Source of the DNA: Arbacia lixula
Lineage: Eukaryota; Echinodermata; Echinoidea; Arbacioida; Arbaciidae
NCBI GenBank assembly: GCA_963669155.1
Contig: OZ022577.1
Span: forward strand, 9,440,538-9,504,537
Direction of reading: 5' to 3'
Length of the DNA stretch: 64,000 bases
Each line of letters starts with the position of its first letter. Position 1 is the stretch's first letter. The position numbers were made by a program, and so were the translations under genes. A model generated the notes under the pieces. It was given only the letters and a program-made list of their open reading frames with translations, ran no database searches and had not been told where the DNA came from. This document shows positions 1 through 13,800 of the stretch, piece by piece.

Positions 1-235
1 TCTCTTTGTCGCAATTTGCTTATCGGCAATTTGTAACATTAATCCTATTTCTGTTGCTTCTTGCAGTCAATCATTTACGATACCCCATATCATTATTAAC
101 AAAAAAAATAATGAAGTACCAAGTTAATCTTTCTGCAAACCAAGACAATATCTAATGTGAAACTGCTTGCACTTTACTTCATTTACCTCGTGCATTAGTT
201 TTGTCGTATAGATATAGCGGACTTATATTTCGTGA
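1..235 (+). repeat. Diverged duplicate of the SLC16 3'-flanking sequence
   Basis: This stretch aligns along its length with about 34915-35150. Shared blocks include 'tctgttgcttcttgcagtca', 'accaagacaatatc' and 'atatttcgtgaa', in the same order and spacing with small indels. The second copy lies about 1.6 kb past the stop codon of the transporter gene, so this copy may be the 3' UTR of a tandem SLC16 paralogue just left of the window. A dispersed repeat is the other explanation. The similarity stops near 235. Confidence 0.7.
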
Positions 236-3200
236 AAAGAGATATAGAGGGGGAGGGGAGGGGGTGATGGATGTGCGTGGCTAAAACAGAGAATGAGGTA
301 ACAGTCTACAGAGTTTGCCTTGGGAAGCAAAGCGGATTAACATAATCTCTTTCCAGCTGATCGATCAACATCTATACGCACGCTACACACCCTATGTATG
401 CAAGGGATTTGTGGGAAATACTCATTACGACTTATTGTTTTAAAAACTTTTTTACCATTGTTTTTCAGGTGCCCTGTGTCATGGAAGGGTTAAAGGGAAA
501 ACATAGATGAACATAGATTAACCCAATTATAATCACAACATAAGAAGACCTCATGATACTTCATTGTGGAGTATTCGTGATGTTTTTTTATGACAGGCAA
601 TGACACTGCATATAGGAAAACAGAACTTTAAAGAAATAAGTTGACTTGCTAAATACAAACAGAGGCATCAGCGAAACAACTTTGTCCAAAAAAATTGGGT
701 GAATAAAAAAACAATGAGAAAATCATGATATTTTCAAAATCGTATTTACAAGCAATAAGAGGTATCATGAACAACAACACTAAACCAATATGCATAAGTC
801 CAGTTGTGCCTGCGTATGACGTCACGTACCATGCCGGCGCGTTGGGTGATTAATTATTCATAATTATTCGTTAGGTACCGCCGCGCAGAAGCCGCCAAGA
901 GATTTGACTGTTTTACGTGTAATTCTTTTAAAATACTAATTCAATTCACTGAGTAACCACTTTAATAGTCCTGCAGATGAGTGCCGTGTGTTTCTGGTGT
1001 CCCCGTGCTTTTGACTACTCTTGACGGCTCTTGGCGGTTTTTGGTCGGACGGTTCCATATAGTCCAGTACAAATAGCACATCCATCCACCACTACATGGA
1101 ACATAATTCAATTCACTGCAGTGCATTCCTGTACGGTCCTCTTAACTTAACACAACAAGCAATTCTCAATAAATTCAACTGTGGGAGATTTACACAACAT
1201 CATCATGCAAATATGTGGTGGTTAGTCACAAAATAATGGTGCATTTCTCACTTGCATGATTTTCCTCTTTATGCCATACACTTATTATTATGGCATTGCT
1301 TTTGTTCGTGTGCCTTTCATTAAACCTGTAGTTCCAGGCAAAATGTAGATATATGGGATTTGTTTGTGCTACTTGTGACTAAATTCCCACCTGGCACATA
1401 AAGTGTCAATACATTTGTCGGGGCTAACAATGGACTCACAGGCTCCTGTGCCTCCGTAACAACCCTCCAGCCTCCGCTGATAGCTTCAGAGTACCCGTCT
1501 ACCTCATTATAACGTAACGCAATGTTTACCAACTGACCGTTACAGGGACATTAACTTCCCTCGCTGCAAACAACACGAAGAACTGAAGTTATGTCAAGAA
1601 TGACACAATCGTGTCAAATTGACCCTTGAACTGCCCTGTAACATCACTCATCTATTAACTATTTACGCGACAGATGTGCATTTTCACGCTAGTAATGCCT
1701 ACAAATCATACAGCAGCATTTTATTTGGCAAATATAGGGTTAGCAAGGTATTTATCAGCTCTTCGCGGTATCTCGATCTAAAGTGGAAAAGTATTCAAAT
1801 AATTACGTTACTAAGCGTTGACTCTGAGCTTATAGTGCAATCAAATTTCATTCCAATCATAATTGACCTTTTGCAATATACAGCTTCATAATATTAGGTT
1901 ACTTTCCATGTTTTCTCAGTGACAGCACTGTAGGTCATTGTTTTCATGTTTATCGGTATAAGGATGATTAGCTGTTGATGTTCTGTTGAGACTTTTTTGT
2001 ATGGTATTTGGGACAATTTTGTGTTAGCATTAGTAACTATTTTAACGAAAGTGTATCATGATATTGCAATAATAACTGGGAATTTAACGCGAAGTTGTGT
2101 AGCGCAAATGTATCAATTACAGTTTATATCTCACATACGGTGCTGCAATAAAAAGCATTTCAGTAGTCAGTATTGCACACTCAAGGAGACGGAGATATCT
2201 TATATAGTATGCCTATGATATAAAGGAGTGTAACATAATCCCACCCTTGGTGTTAGATAGAACACCCATGAATTAACACTGGACTATAAAACTTGGCACC
2301 GGTGTTCAGTAGTGGGCACTCTTATACGTGCAATATGTATACTAACAAGTAGCAGAATCTATCATCAAGCAAATAGTAGGCGCTTGCTGTCACGCTGATT
2401 TTTACGCATTCCTCTGTCAACTGTTGTTTAACTTCAGACAATAATCATAACGATAAAATAGTGTTTTAAATCGACATGACGTGGATAGACACGCTGTGAA
2501 GACTAAATCGTCACAGCGTGCAAGGTTTGGGTTCGGTTGGTTAAGGGTTGGGTGTTCTATACCGAGCTGAACAAAAGACACATCCGCGTGTATGTCGTGT
2601 GCATCTAAAATTCTCTAATGACTCCAACTGCAGACGGCAGACAAGGCAAAGGGGGATGGTGTCAGTATCATGGTATCCATTAATTTCAAATGCTGAAACC
2701 CGTCTCTGCACTTTCTCCGGCTATGCACGGCTACCCAACCAGCGAGAAAGGCTGGTCGAATCTGAACTAATCGGGTTACTACACATGATGGGAACGTCGT
2801 CTGGTTGGCTATTGTTTCAGCAGGATGCATGCTGGGAGAATCCCATTGGGTTGATGTTAATGTTGCCTACCTGTTAAAGGGTATACTCATATATGCACTA
2901 TAAGCTTCTGTTTAAAGGATGTTTATCCCTTTTTTATGTCCTTTTTTCTACATCCTTTCTATTACAAATTTACAATTTTAAAAATTGTTGATACTATTGT
3001 CATTGAAATATCATCATTATAGACTTTTTGAAGCGTCTCATTACGTGATTGTATAAATACATGTTTTGTTTTGTTTGCATGGAAAATTTTTATTTTGAAC
3101 GGAAAAATACATGTTTCAAATTGGAATCGAAATTGAAATAGAGGAAGATCACGTAAGATAAGAAACGAAGCGGAGAGGGAATGCGCCATGAAGTTGAAAT

Positions 3201-6200
3201 CATATTCGGGAAGGGCTTGATATTGTTTGCAAGTTGCGATGAAACAATGCTCTCGCCCTTATTGGATTTACTACCTAATATTGCTCTTACATCGTCTCGA
3301 AGTTCACGTTTCTTGTTCAGTCATAATCAATGCACTACTGGGTGAAGGTCTCAGCGTGATCTCTCCAATTCTCTCTTTCTCTCACATATTTCAGTTCATG
3401 TAAATGTCATAGGTTGATGTCATGTGGTGCAAGAGTTATTTCTTTCGCGAGGTTTTTCAACAAATGATCGTAACCAATAATGGCATGAGATTTGCAAGGC
3501 TTACCTGATCAAGCATGATCCCTTCATAAGGGGGCTCAGACTCAGACATAAAAACGAAATACAGAAAACGATATTGTGACCACATAGTTAGGACAATCAT
3601 TTCGGTTCATGGCTCTTCAGCCTAGTACAGTTGATTTATGTTATCAACATGTCCAAGGTCCTCACTGATGTGTAAATATGAGGAGCGAGAACATTTAAAC
3701 AATTCCTTGTTGATCCGACAGATTTTAGGCACATTAATCAATACACTGGTTTGTGAGATATACACACTGATCCTAATCTCATCGGTATCGATAATGATGT
3801 TTGATTACGGTAGCATGGGACGATCACGTAATAATCTACTTATTGTGACCTATTTAGGAACGATGGGTCACCGAACGCCCCATGGTCAAATTACCACTTT
3901 ATGCTCTTATTTCATGTTTAATTCGGTAGCAAATTATCGATCTAGGTGAGTGATGTCAAATGAAATAAACATGCTGAACAACATCCCAACCTCCAACAAA
4001 ACAAGCAATAATATGATTACAACAGTTCCAATGTATTCGTAAATTAGATTTATTGCTGTTTTTTGACGTTGAATGAATGTAAGATTCTTTAATACTTTAC
4101 ATTATATGTCCATGTAGAATGACATTGAAAAAGAATGAAGTCCCTTTACGACGCGTTGATTTCATTCTAAGCACGTAACGTGTTTGACAGCTGGGCCTGC
4201 TCAAAGAAGTTCACATCCTGATAAACAAAAAAGCTGCCAGTGCTAAACACACGGGAGTGCCTGCTGTCATTTTCTGGCCTCAGTATTGTCAAACAAAGGT
4301 CAATTATTGACAGTGTTAATCAAACGTAACGGTCAAGTGCATGAGGTCTTCTTCACAGGCTTTGCTTAGGACTAATTGAGGGTACGGGGGGGGGGGGGCG
4401 GGGTGCACTTAGTGACCCCGATATCAGCAAGATGGACAGAAATTACAGTTCCAACGGGAACATTCTTCCGTCGGCGATTGGACAGTGACCCATATTATTG
4501 CATGACATTATTCCTGACCACAATTATTATGTTACGTGTTCTTTGGGGAAAGAAGTCCAAACTACCCTTCCTCATTACATATGGCCTTCACATTAGAAAC
4601 GGTCACTGAGCACAATACAATGCCAGGTCTGTTTAATATGACCTGTTTCAAGTTCTTCGGAGGTGGCCTAATTAACTAACAAGGTTACAATCCTTGACCA
4701 AGGCGTTCAGAACAAGGCCTCAATAATCAGGTCATTCACATTTTTTTGTGAGAGGAACAATAACTTGTTTCAAATACATTATGGTGTAGATTTATTTCTG
4801 TCGCCGCAATTCTGTATAGATTTTTCGTTGGAACAGTTCTATAATTTCTGAATAATTGTTTTTACAGAAGTTTCGGTCGCCCTTGAGCGGCGACCGACCG
4901 CCGACTTCTGACAATCACTGGTTGTTTAGAGTGTTAGAGTGTAGACAGCTACATCATAAAGACATTCAGCGACCAAGCTGGTTGTGAGAAGATTTATATT
5001 GTCTTCAACCGTTTGTCTAAGAGGTGGCGACAGCCCTCGAACTTGTCGCAGACTGTTAGTCAGTAATTGTAGGATTTAACTAAGCTGCATGGTCATTGGT
5101 AGATTGGCAAAATATAACGATCGACCAATGACTACGCCACATCGCCGAATATCAACTCGTTCTAATTCGTTCTATTTAACAGCTTTTGGAACACTGAGCT
5201 ATTCCTCCAGCCATCCTTAAATGTATACCCTCATATAGAGGCAATCTGTAAGTTAATAATCGTAAAACAATCGCCGATTATATGCCAAATATTCCCACGA
5301 GCAGTCATTTACTAGTCGGCGACCTGTCGTATACAACCGACCATTAAATCATCGCTGAACCAAATATCTTTCAAGTTTACGGCAATGAATGTCTTGATCG
5401 CTGTTAATATTATGTTGTCAGAATCGATATCATACGTCACGTAGTGAGCTATTTTATGATGTTCAATTCCAAAAAGCAAATGGAAGTAGTGGTAATGATT
5501 ACTGGCCGTAACAATAGCAGAACTGTTCTGCCGTCATCATCGATGACTTTTTTTTTGTTTAGTTTCAAAGATTTTCATGATTTTTAGATGATTCCTTCCT
5601 AGTATCCCGAGATCAAACTATATAAGGTATAATGGAACCCATAGTCGATGTAGAATGGCACTCCGTTGATTACGCTAGCTTCCTGTAGTACTTGCAACTT
5701 CTACCCCTTACGATGGTATATGCTCCAAGTCGATATACTCATTACAGAGTTAATTTCCTTTAATGACCTCGTCGTCTAATTGTGTCGCTCTTAGCATACA
5801 TGACTCAGGACGGTTGCTGTAGAATTCGTAATCATATGATCATCATCACAGGATTTCCAAGAGAAGTAGGCAGAAATACCCTCGGAACTCTCTAGGTCAG
5901 TGAAAAGATTGGCTAATATTATCATATTGCTGTACGTATTACGTAACATTAGTAACAATTGGAAACATGCTAAGGACATCGTTGTTAATGTGTAAGCAGG
6001 CTGGCATTAGCTCTGTATTAAATAACTTAGTACTCTCAAGTGTCACATTACGTAATAACCATCATTTGATATGGTTATGCAGATACATCTTATCATAAAA
6101 ATAAGTACCCTTTTATTATTTTCTAAACCATAACCCAATCCTCTAGCGCAACCATATTACGTAAGTAGTGGAGGCTAGTATGATTGCATCGAGTGATTTC

Positions 6201-6633
6201 GGCAGCTTTAGGTATCTTATTATTTCCTACTGCATAATGAGAATCAAAGATTTTTTTTGCAGACATTTGGGACAAGTTCTGTAAGACATCGCATGGACCA
6301 CAGTAATAACATACAGGGCCATTTTGGGGAGTTTAAAAACCTTTACAACCATGTATAGGATTCTAATCATAAATGAAAAACGAACTACTTAGTAATTTGG
6401 TTGTTAGCGGCTCAGCTTCTTTCCCTAGTGATTCAGATGACATTTGGAGAGAAAGGTTACATTTTATATTTACCGACATAATCACATCCGTAAATTATCA
6501 CACATTTGACAAGAAATATCCTCGATTGAATTGTTAAGGTCGCGATGTACAAGTCGTCGGTATATGGGTCTGCAGATATAAGACTATAAATGTACTTAAA
6601 AACAAATCGACTTCCTCTGAAAGTATATTCTTT

Positions 6634-6898
6634 CAATTCCTTTATAATGGGAGGTTCTTTAGTTCTATTCCTATAATCGCATTTAAACAGATGCATACCT
6701 TCTATTAGGCATGCACAAGAGATTCATCTGTGTTTGCCTCTGAACACACGGAGAGGTACTGTATTCTGAAAGTAATTTTTCAATTCCTTTATAATTGGAG
6801 GTTCTTTAGTTCTATTTCTGTAATCGCATTTAAATATTAGGCATGCACAAGGGATTCATCTTTTTTGCCTCTGAACACATAGAGGCATGAATAAGAGA
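6634..6898. repeat. Tandem duplication, about 147 bp period
   Basis: 'caattcctttataat' at 6634 recurs at 6781. After each copy come 'ggaggttctttagttctat', 'aatcgcatttaaa', 'attaggcatgcacaag' and 'gcctctgaacaca'. Two diverged units in direct orientation; no coding signal in either. Confidence 0.85.
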
Positions 6899-9788
6899 TG
6901 GATAGATAGATGGAGGACGGAAATGGAAAGGTATTTGCAAGAAAGCGCTCATAGAACATCTACCGTCATGGCCGTGTGAGGCTGGACTGTTATATCAGGT
7001 TTTGACAAATTCAAGACAAGGATTAATTACGCAGAGACTTTGGATTTTTTTTTTTCAAATTCCAACTGCTTTTCTGTGATTCAGGTTGACGTAATCACGG
7101 GTTATCATGCTTTTAGATTATAATTACCATCAATATCTCATTTTCATTTACATTGCCCTTAAGACTTTTTCTTTGATTCATAACATCGTAACAATAAGTT
7201 GCATAGTAGACCGCAGAACAAAAACACACACACTCTTTTCCGTCATTCACTATTACTATGAAAATAATTTGTGATCAGGATGTGAACCATGGCGGACAAA
7301 CTATACTAGCAAAGAAATACACAAGCACAAAGCGCGTAACATGAACGAATTATACAGAAACCTGCGTCGTAAGATCCACTTTATGTACACACAGGCGTTG
7401 GCAAACTACCGCTTCCTATTGTTTTCTCGCCAGTCTATCTGTCACAATTACAACGGAAATATTCACTCCTGAACACCCACAATGCAATGCACTGGCGTGG
7501 GAACGCTACTATTTTGTTTGGTAACAGGGCTCATAAAATTTTCCCGCCTAGTCTTTGGCAGAATAAATGTAAAAGAAATAAGATATGTAAAATATTTTAC
7601 AATCACATTAGTTTGTTGCGATTGGATATATGATATGGATATTTATTATAAACATAAAAGTAAACATACAGTTAGTTGGTGGAGTTGGTAAATCTTCATT
7701 ACAAAAAGAAAACGATCAATTAACAAATATGATTAGCTAACTATGATGGACTCTGAGAAAAAAAGAACTTTGCACAGTGAGTTGAAGGTCTGAAAATGTA
7801 TAAAATTATATATGATTTCATTATTCATTTAGTGACATTTCGTCATCGGGCCTACACAATGAAAGTGAATGTTATTGAATACATGAGGAAAGCCAAACGG
7901 ATATCATTCAGAAATCGAAGAAAGGCCTCACAGCAACGTGGAAATGACACGGTAAACAACAATGGCAATTGGAAACCAGTATTTTCTGCCATGTATTTAA
8001 AGGTTTATAGATGTAGCCTATAGCCTCGGTCTATTTGACCTAGTTCTTACTTCCTTGCAGTGCATATCAAGTTACTAGAATCTGATATGATAGTAACCTA
8101 CACAGAAATGTCAACAAGCTGGCCTGGCAACAGATATTAAATAATACAGCATAATCACGTGACCGATGATTACGTAATACAATGTAACCGTATCCTTGCC
8201 ATGCAAAGTGCACTACACTCTCATTGTGTTGATATACATGCACGTATTATCATTCCAGTGCTTACATAAATTAGTCCCTCCCTGTTTCGTCATGTTGGCC
8301 TATGTTGAATATGATTAACTTAATGAGTCAATGATGAGTATGTTGTTATTCAGCTGATTAATCTCGTCATAATTGATAACGTCTTTGTCTTGATGTATAA
8401 TAAAATGTAAATCACAATGATGATTACAATTCTATATGCATTGCTATCTGAGCAGTGTGCCACAACGAAATAATTGTCATCGCGAACGTCATTTTTGTGG
8501 TGCTTATCAAATTCTGTGGATTCGAAGTTCGAGTAGATGTTTTTGCCATTCTCTTCGATGAAGTTTCCCTTATCTGGAGGTTTGGTTATCGTTGTTTGCT
8601 TAACCCTTACATTACCGTGCCTTACAAAACCTGTTGTCTTACTACACATCTGTACGCCAATGGTAATGAACAATAGAAAGTCGTGATTATTTACTACATG
8701 TTGTCGCAGCTAGGGCAAACCAATATGCCCAGAACCACGCAAACAGATACTGATTGAGTGTTTGCCGTATGCGTTAATAATCTTGAAGGCTACGCAATGA
8801 TCAATATTGTAATCAGATCTATTTATTAATCATGTTTCACAAAATAATAGCGTCCGGATATGATTCCCTCTAATTCATATCTTGATTCCCGTTTATCTTT
8901 TTTTGGCAAATGCGTTTTCGTTTTGAAGAGGAGATGATTCATCCAATCACAATGATTTTACGCATAAGAACAATTATTTCTAAGAAAAGATAACCATGTA
9001 AACATTTAAATATGTTGCTAGGTTTATGATCTTGAGAAACATTAATGCGGTGAATGTGACTAGGAATGAAAATATGCCCGTATATTCCGCACACTTTCAA
9101 CTTAATCTGAATGTGTACACATGATTAATTTGACACTTTTTTCCCGCAGTCAGTTGCCCCATGTTTCGGATGAAGAGTGTCATGTGTTTTTTTTTTTTTT
9201 TTTTTTTTTTGTAGATGATAGCCGTACAGGAAATGAAGGGTATAGGGTGCCTCACCTAGCATACCACCGGATTTCATTTCACCTCCTTTGTGTTTCTCTC
9301 TCAGAGGACGTTTGTCGAAGTATATACGCACGGACTGTACTCAGACCTGAATAACAAGCCCCATTGTTCAGCCTTTTAAGTAGAATAGCGGATATATGCG
9401 ACTATGTTACGGTATATGCCTATATACCTACATGTATATCTCCAAACACGCACATGTGGGAACAACCTTTGATCGTTTTCATTTTAGTGCCATGTTTGTT
9501 TGTACGCTACAACAGGCACATCGTTTTTTATTAAATATACCAGCTCTTTTTAGTTTACAGGCGTCAAATCCTACCAAACGACATAGTGTGCAACGCTCGT
9601 GTGAAGTCTAGATATTTGAGAACGCGGGTTGTTTTTTTGCACAATAATATTTCAAGTTGATCAGCCGACTGTATCTGATTAATTAAATACTTATTTATTG
9701 ACAAAAGATTTGCGCGAATTGCTCTCGAGAGGAATATGGGTTGGCAATTAGCACGATTGAATATCAAATGTTTGAATACTCACGCGTG

Positions 9789-9911
<123 letters not shown>

Positions 9912-10725
9912 AGGGGGATGGACAGTCAGAAATACCAGGGAGTTAAATGCAGTGCAAGGTGTTATCTGCGTTAGCCTCCGTCACACGTCACTCAAAATCA
10001 GGTGACTGTCAACAAAATCCGAGCTCAGTTCTAGGTCTAAAATATGAAGGAAGCCGTTTTTGTGTCTTTATTACACAATGTTGATTCGAGTATAATGCAC
10101 GATGTCGAGTCAAGTCCAACGGTGGATGATAATTCATTCATGGTAAAACCATTATATGAAACCTAACACAAAGAAAATATGTCGCTCGCGAGTTGACCAA
10201 TCTATGAAGGCTTCAGTGCTCACTGCCCTAACAACAAGCAGACGTCGATTTTCATCGCAGGGAACTTATCGTGCAACCCTAGATATTAGCACGCTTCTTA
10301 TTGGCTGGTGCAGCGCGCATGACCCCGACGTCACAATGCCCCTGATTAGTTATGCGCTATTATTTGTTGTCAGCGGGTCTGGGAGGCGTTGACTGTACGC
10401 ATATACACATCGAACAGCTGACTGCGCCCAGCTGATCGCAAACGGATTGCGACATACACAACACGAGCTCGGTCGGTTGCCAGCTGATAAAGATGCTGGT
10501 TCGCCTTTTGTCAAACTGAAGTTGATCTACGGGTGAAGTCCTGCCATAAAGTCGCTCATTCGAGCTGAAACAATTCAATCTCCGTCTCCACTTTTCTCCT
10601 CTTCACCTAGACCTTGAGGAATCTCGTGTGGAATAATCGCCGATACTTGCTAGCAAGGTCTAGCTACTAGCACAAGCAGTGCCTATACAATCGTACAATA
10701 GCAGACGAAGCGAAGGGCTGTCACA

Positions 10726-10873
10726 ATGTGCTGTTTTCTGAAGAATGCGTGGGGATGGATGGTGACATTCTCCACCTTCCTCCTCATCATGCCTGTTACG
10801 GGCATCTTGAGCAGTTTCGGGGTCATTTTCGTCAAACTCCAGGCCGAATACGTCATCTCTGACTTTGCATTAG
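10726..10873 (+). CDS. SLC16 gene exon 1 (N-terminus and TM1)
   Basis: 49 codons plus one base, from MCCFLKNAWGWMVTF to SDFAL, then donor g|gtaagt. It encodes TM1 and the SFGVIFVKLQ stretch typical of SLC16. The acidic-Gly-Gly that normally precedes WGW reads K-N-A here. The N-terminal cytoplasmic tail is only about ten residues. Confidence 0.92.
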
Positions 10874-13800
10874 GTAAGTTACCAACCATTACCCATTCCC
10901 ATTATCCACTGGCAGATTACGAGACTAACGTTCATCCAAGCATTCCATGTTTATTGCATCTTAGCCATGCAATAAACCAGTACGTACGTATCTCTGAATA
11001 GCTGAATCTTAATTGCCTCATAGAGCCCCGCATGTTTTCAATGTGTGAAATAAACCGCTGTAATTTACAGTAATGCGGGTGTTTTTCCATCTAGATATAG
11101 ACCTAGCAGTAATTAGATTTTGTGTGAACCATAGACCTGTCCATCCTGAAACTACTACAAAGTACGAACCTTTGTCCTCTTAAACTTCCAACACCCCCCC
11201 CCCCCCGCTCCCCCTTGTTTATGTCGTGATATTTGTCCAATGAGCTTTGATGTGATCTGACCTACAAACTAGTAATCTTTACCATGCCAATAAAACACCT
11301 TGGTTATAAACACTGATTGAGGTTCAACTGAAGAGAAAACCTTCATTAGAAAATGGGCAAAACGCTCGTATACTGACCAGTGAATATGTCTCCCTTTTCC
11401 AAGATAAATATTTGTCTTTATCATACTTTTCCGAACTTCTCCGAATGAATTGGAACATTTCATTATGTCGATTTTTCATCAGTGTCCATGACTCAAATAA
11501 AACAAATGATGCGTTGTGTTTTCTTCATATGAATCGAATAGCCATTAAGGTTACAAATCAACTGTAAACTACCTTCAAATTTACAACGATGTGCTTTCAC
11601 TTCAAATTCGTTTTCACTAAGTACTCGTTGATTAATTTTTATGCCGGTATATTCTTCCCTGTAACGCTGTATAATATCGAAAAGCTACTGACTAATGGCT
11701 GGAATAAAGCAGATTTTATTTCTTCTACAGTAGCCTGCATAATATATTCCAATCGAATTTAAAGGTTCTCTGATTATGTTAACATGATGAAAAATATTTA
11801 TCATTGAGATGAAAAACAAACATGCAAAAATATTCCATATCATACATCAGATACGCTTAATCCAAAAAAACGAATGGAATTGAATGTCATTTCTTTGTTT
11901 GATACCATTATTTATTAGCACAGCTGTTATGATATTCAGTGCAGTCCATGATAGCATGTTGGGACGTCACGTTATATTGCAATTACAATTTACATTGTAA
12001 CATTACTATGATAATACAATGGAGAATGGCCGAGAATCTGAGATTTCTATCCAGTCAGTTCTTGATGATCATAATCATTTTCACGCTATTTCATAGTCAC
12101 GGTCTTCGTAGTAAAATAACTGCTCCCTCTGAAATTGTTTCCGCATACAACCTTGCATAACTACAATTTGAACGGGTATTACGAAAAAGTGACTCTATTT
12201 TACACGAATTGATTGACATTGTACCTAACCTGCAAACGGAAATCGGAAAATCAATAAAACAATTTCCAAAGTAATTCAATCGTGAGCTATATTCTTTTGG
12301 TGCCAACTATTATTTTTCCACTATAAAATCCCTCCCACTATGGTTCGATAGTTAACAGTTAACTTACCTCCTTTCATTTTAAATGCCCTAGCTCCACAGT
12401 CATGTGTTTTTAAATTTCACCCTTTCCACGTCACCGCGTGCACTATAGTTTACTTTCATTGGTTTCTCGCTGATTTAGTGGTTGACCGTTAACAAGCGTC
12501 TTAAAATCTTGTTAATCCTCTTGGCACTCCTCAAAGCCAAGTCCGCAAAGAAGCCCTTTTGTGCTATCGGTGAATGAGAGTCTCGGTGACAATGGATGCC
12601 AGTGATGTGAGATCTATATGAGAGGCCGCTATCAATGGACTCGTTTCGCCCTGGCATGGACTGCTATAGCTCCGAGCAGTGGTTTCTCGACAATCACTCC
12701 AGCTCCAAGCACCAGCTATTCAAAGCTTTCTTTAAGGTCTCTTTTAAGATTGCGCCAGCCAGAGTTAATAAAATGCAGGAGGGGGAAGTCTACGTGGGTC
12801 ACTTGATTAAGGAAGAGGGGCGTGGTCGCTCGCACAACCTAACGATACTTTCCGTTGAAACGACGTCTCGACTGAAAACGAAATCCCGCCGATATGATTA
12901 ATTTCTTCGACTGGGTTTCCGTAGTGATGTCTTTCTTATTGATGACCTCATTTTGCACGATTTGAAAGGACTACTGACCCCATTGGATACAGTCTCTGGT
13001 TTCGACATGATGACATTCACACATAATTTACACCCAGTTTGGATAGGTGATATGGACACACACAATAGTATGGCTGACCAGTGGGTCTTGACCCAAACAT
13101 GCTCGATGAGAGCAAAAGGGAATGATCACATCATGACAGGCTCCACCATTACAAAGCGTATTCTCAGTTCAAAGATATCACCATGGATATGTGAGGTTTA
13201 GAATCACAGCTTCCTTAAGATATTCCCCCGCTTCTTTAGATCCCTTCTGCTCATTATCCTTATCCTCCTTCTTCGTTTTGTTATTTTCTTCTCCTACACT
13301 CCTATAGTCAATTCTATCTTTTCATCCACCTCCTACCCCTTCCTTTACTGCCATTGTTTCAGTTTATCATTTGCAATCCCCGTTGCATGAAGGGTTTGAA
13401 AATGTCAGATCGAGGGAACTTGGAGATTCGTTGAAACGTGAATAGATGAGTCATTTATCAAGTATATCTTGATAAGATTAGAATGAATTGTCGTCTTCAC
13501 GTTAATTCCAGTCTCATCATGACCACAATATTTCGCAAGAACACTTCGTTATTGGCCAACGGATTTCGTAATGCGTTAAAAAATGATCGTGTTCAGTTTC
13601 ATTTTCCCTTATCAGCTTCTGCACTCCCCTTAAAAGCAATGTTCAGCAAACATTACGTAATAATTGCGGTATATTTAAAGCACCAATCTGATTGTATAAT
13701 CTGCAGTCACACTGGTAATGCAAACACGGTCGTCGCTTATTTTTCCCTTTTTACATGTCATGTGAAGTTTATGCGGCAACAAGTATGGGAGGCGAGTGCA

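Noticed and set aside
12635-12901. 88-codon plus-strand open frame
   Set aside because: Slightly protein-like composition, but no homology I recognise and no splice-consistent partners.
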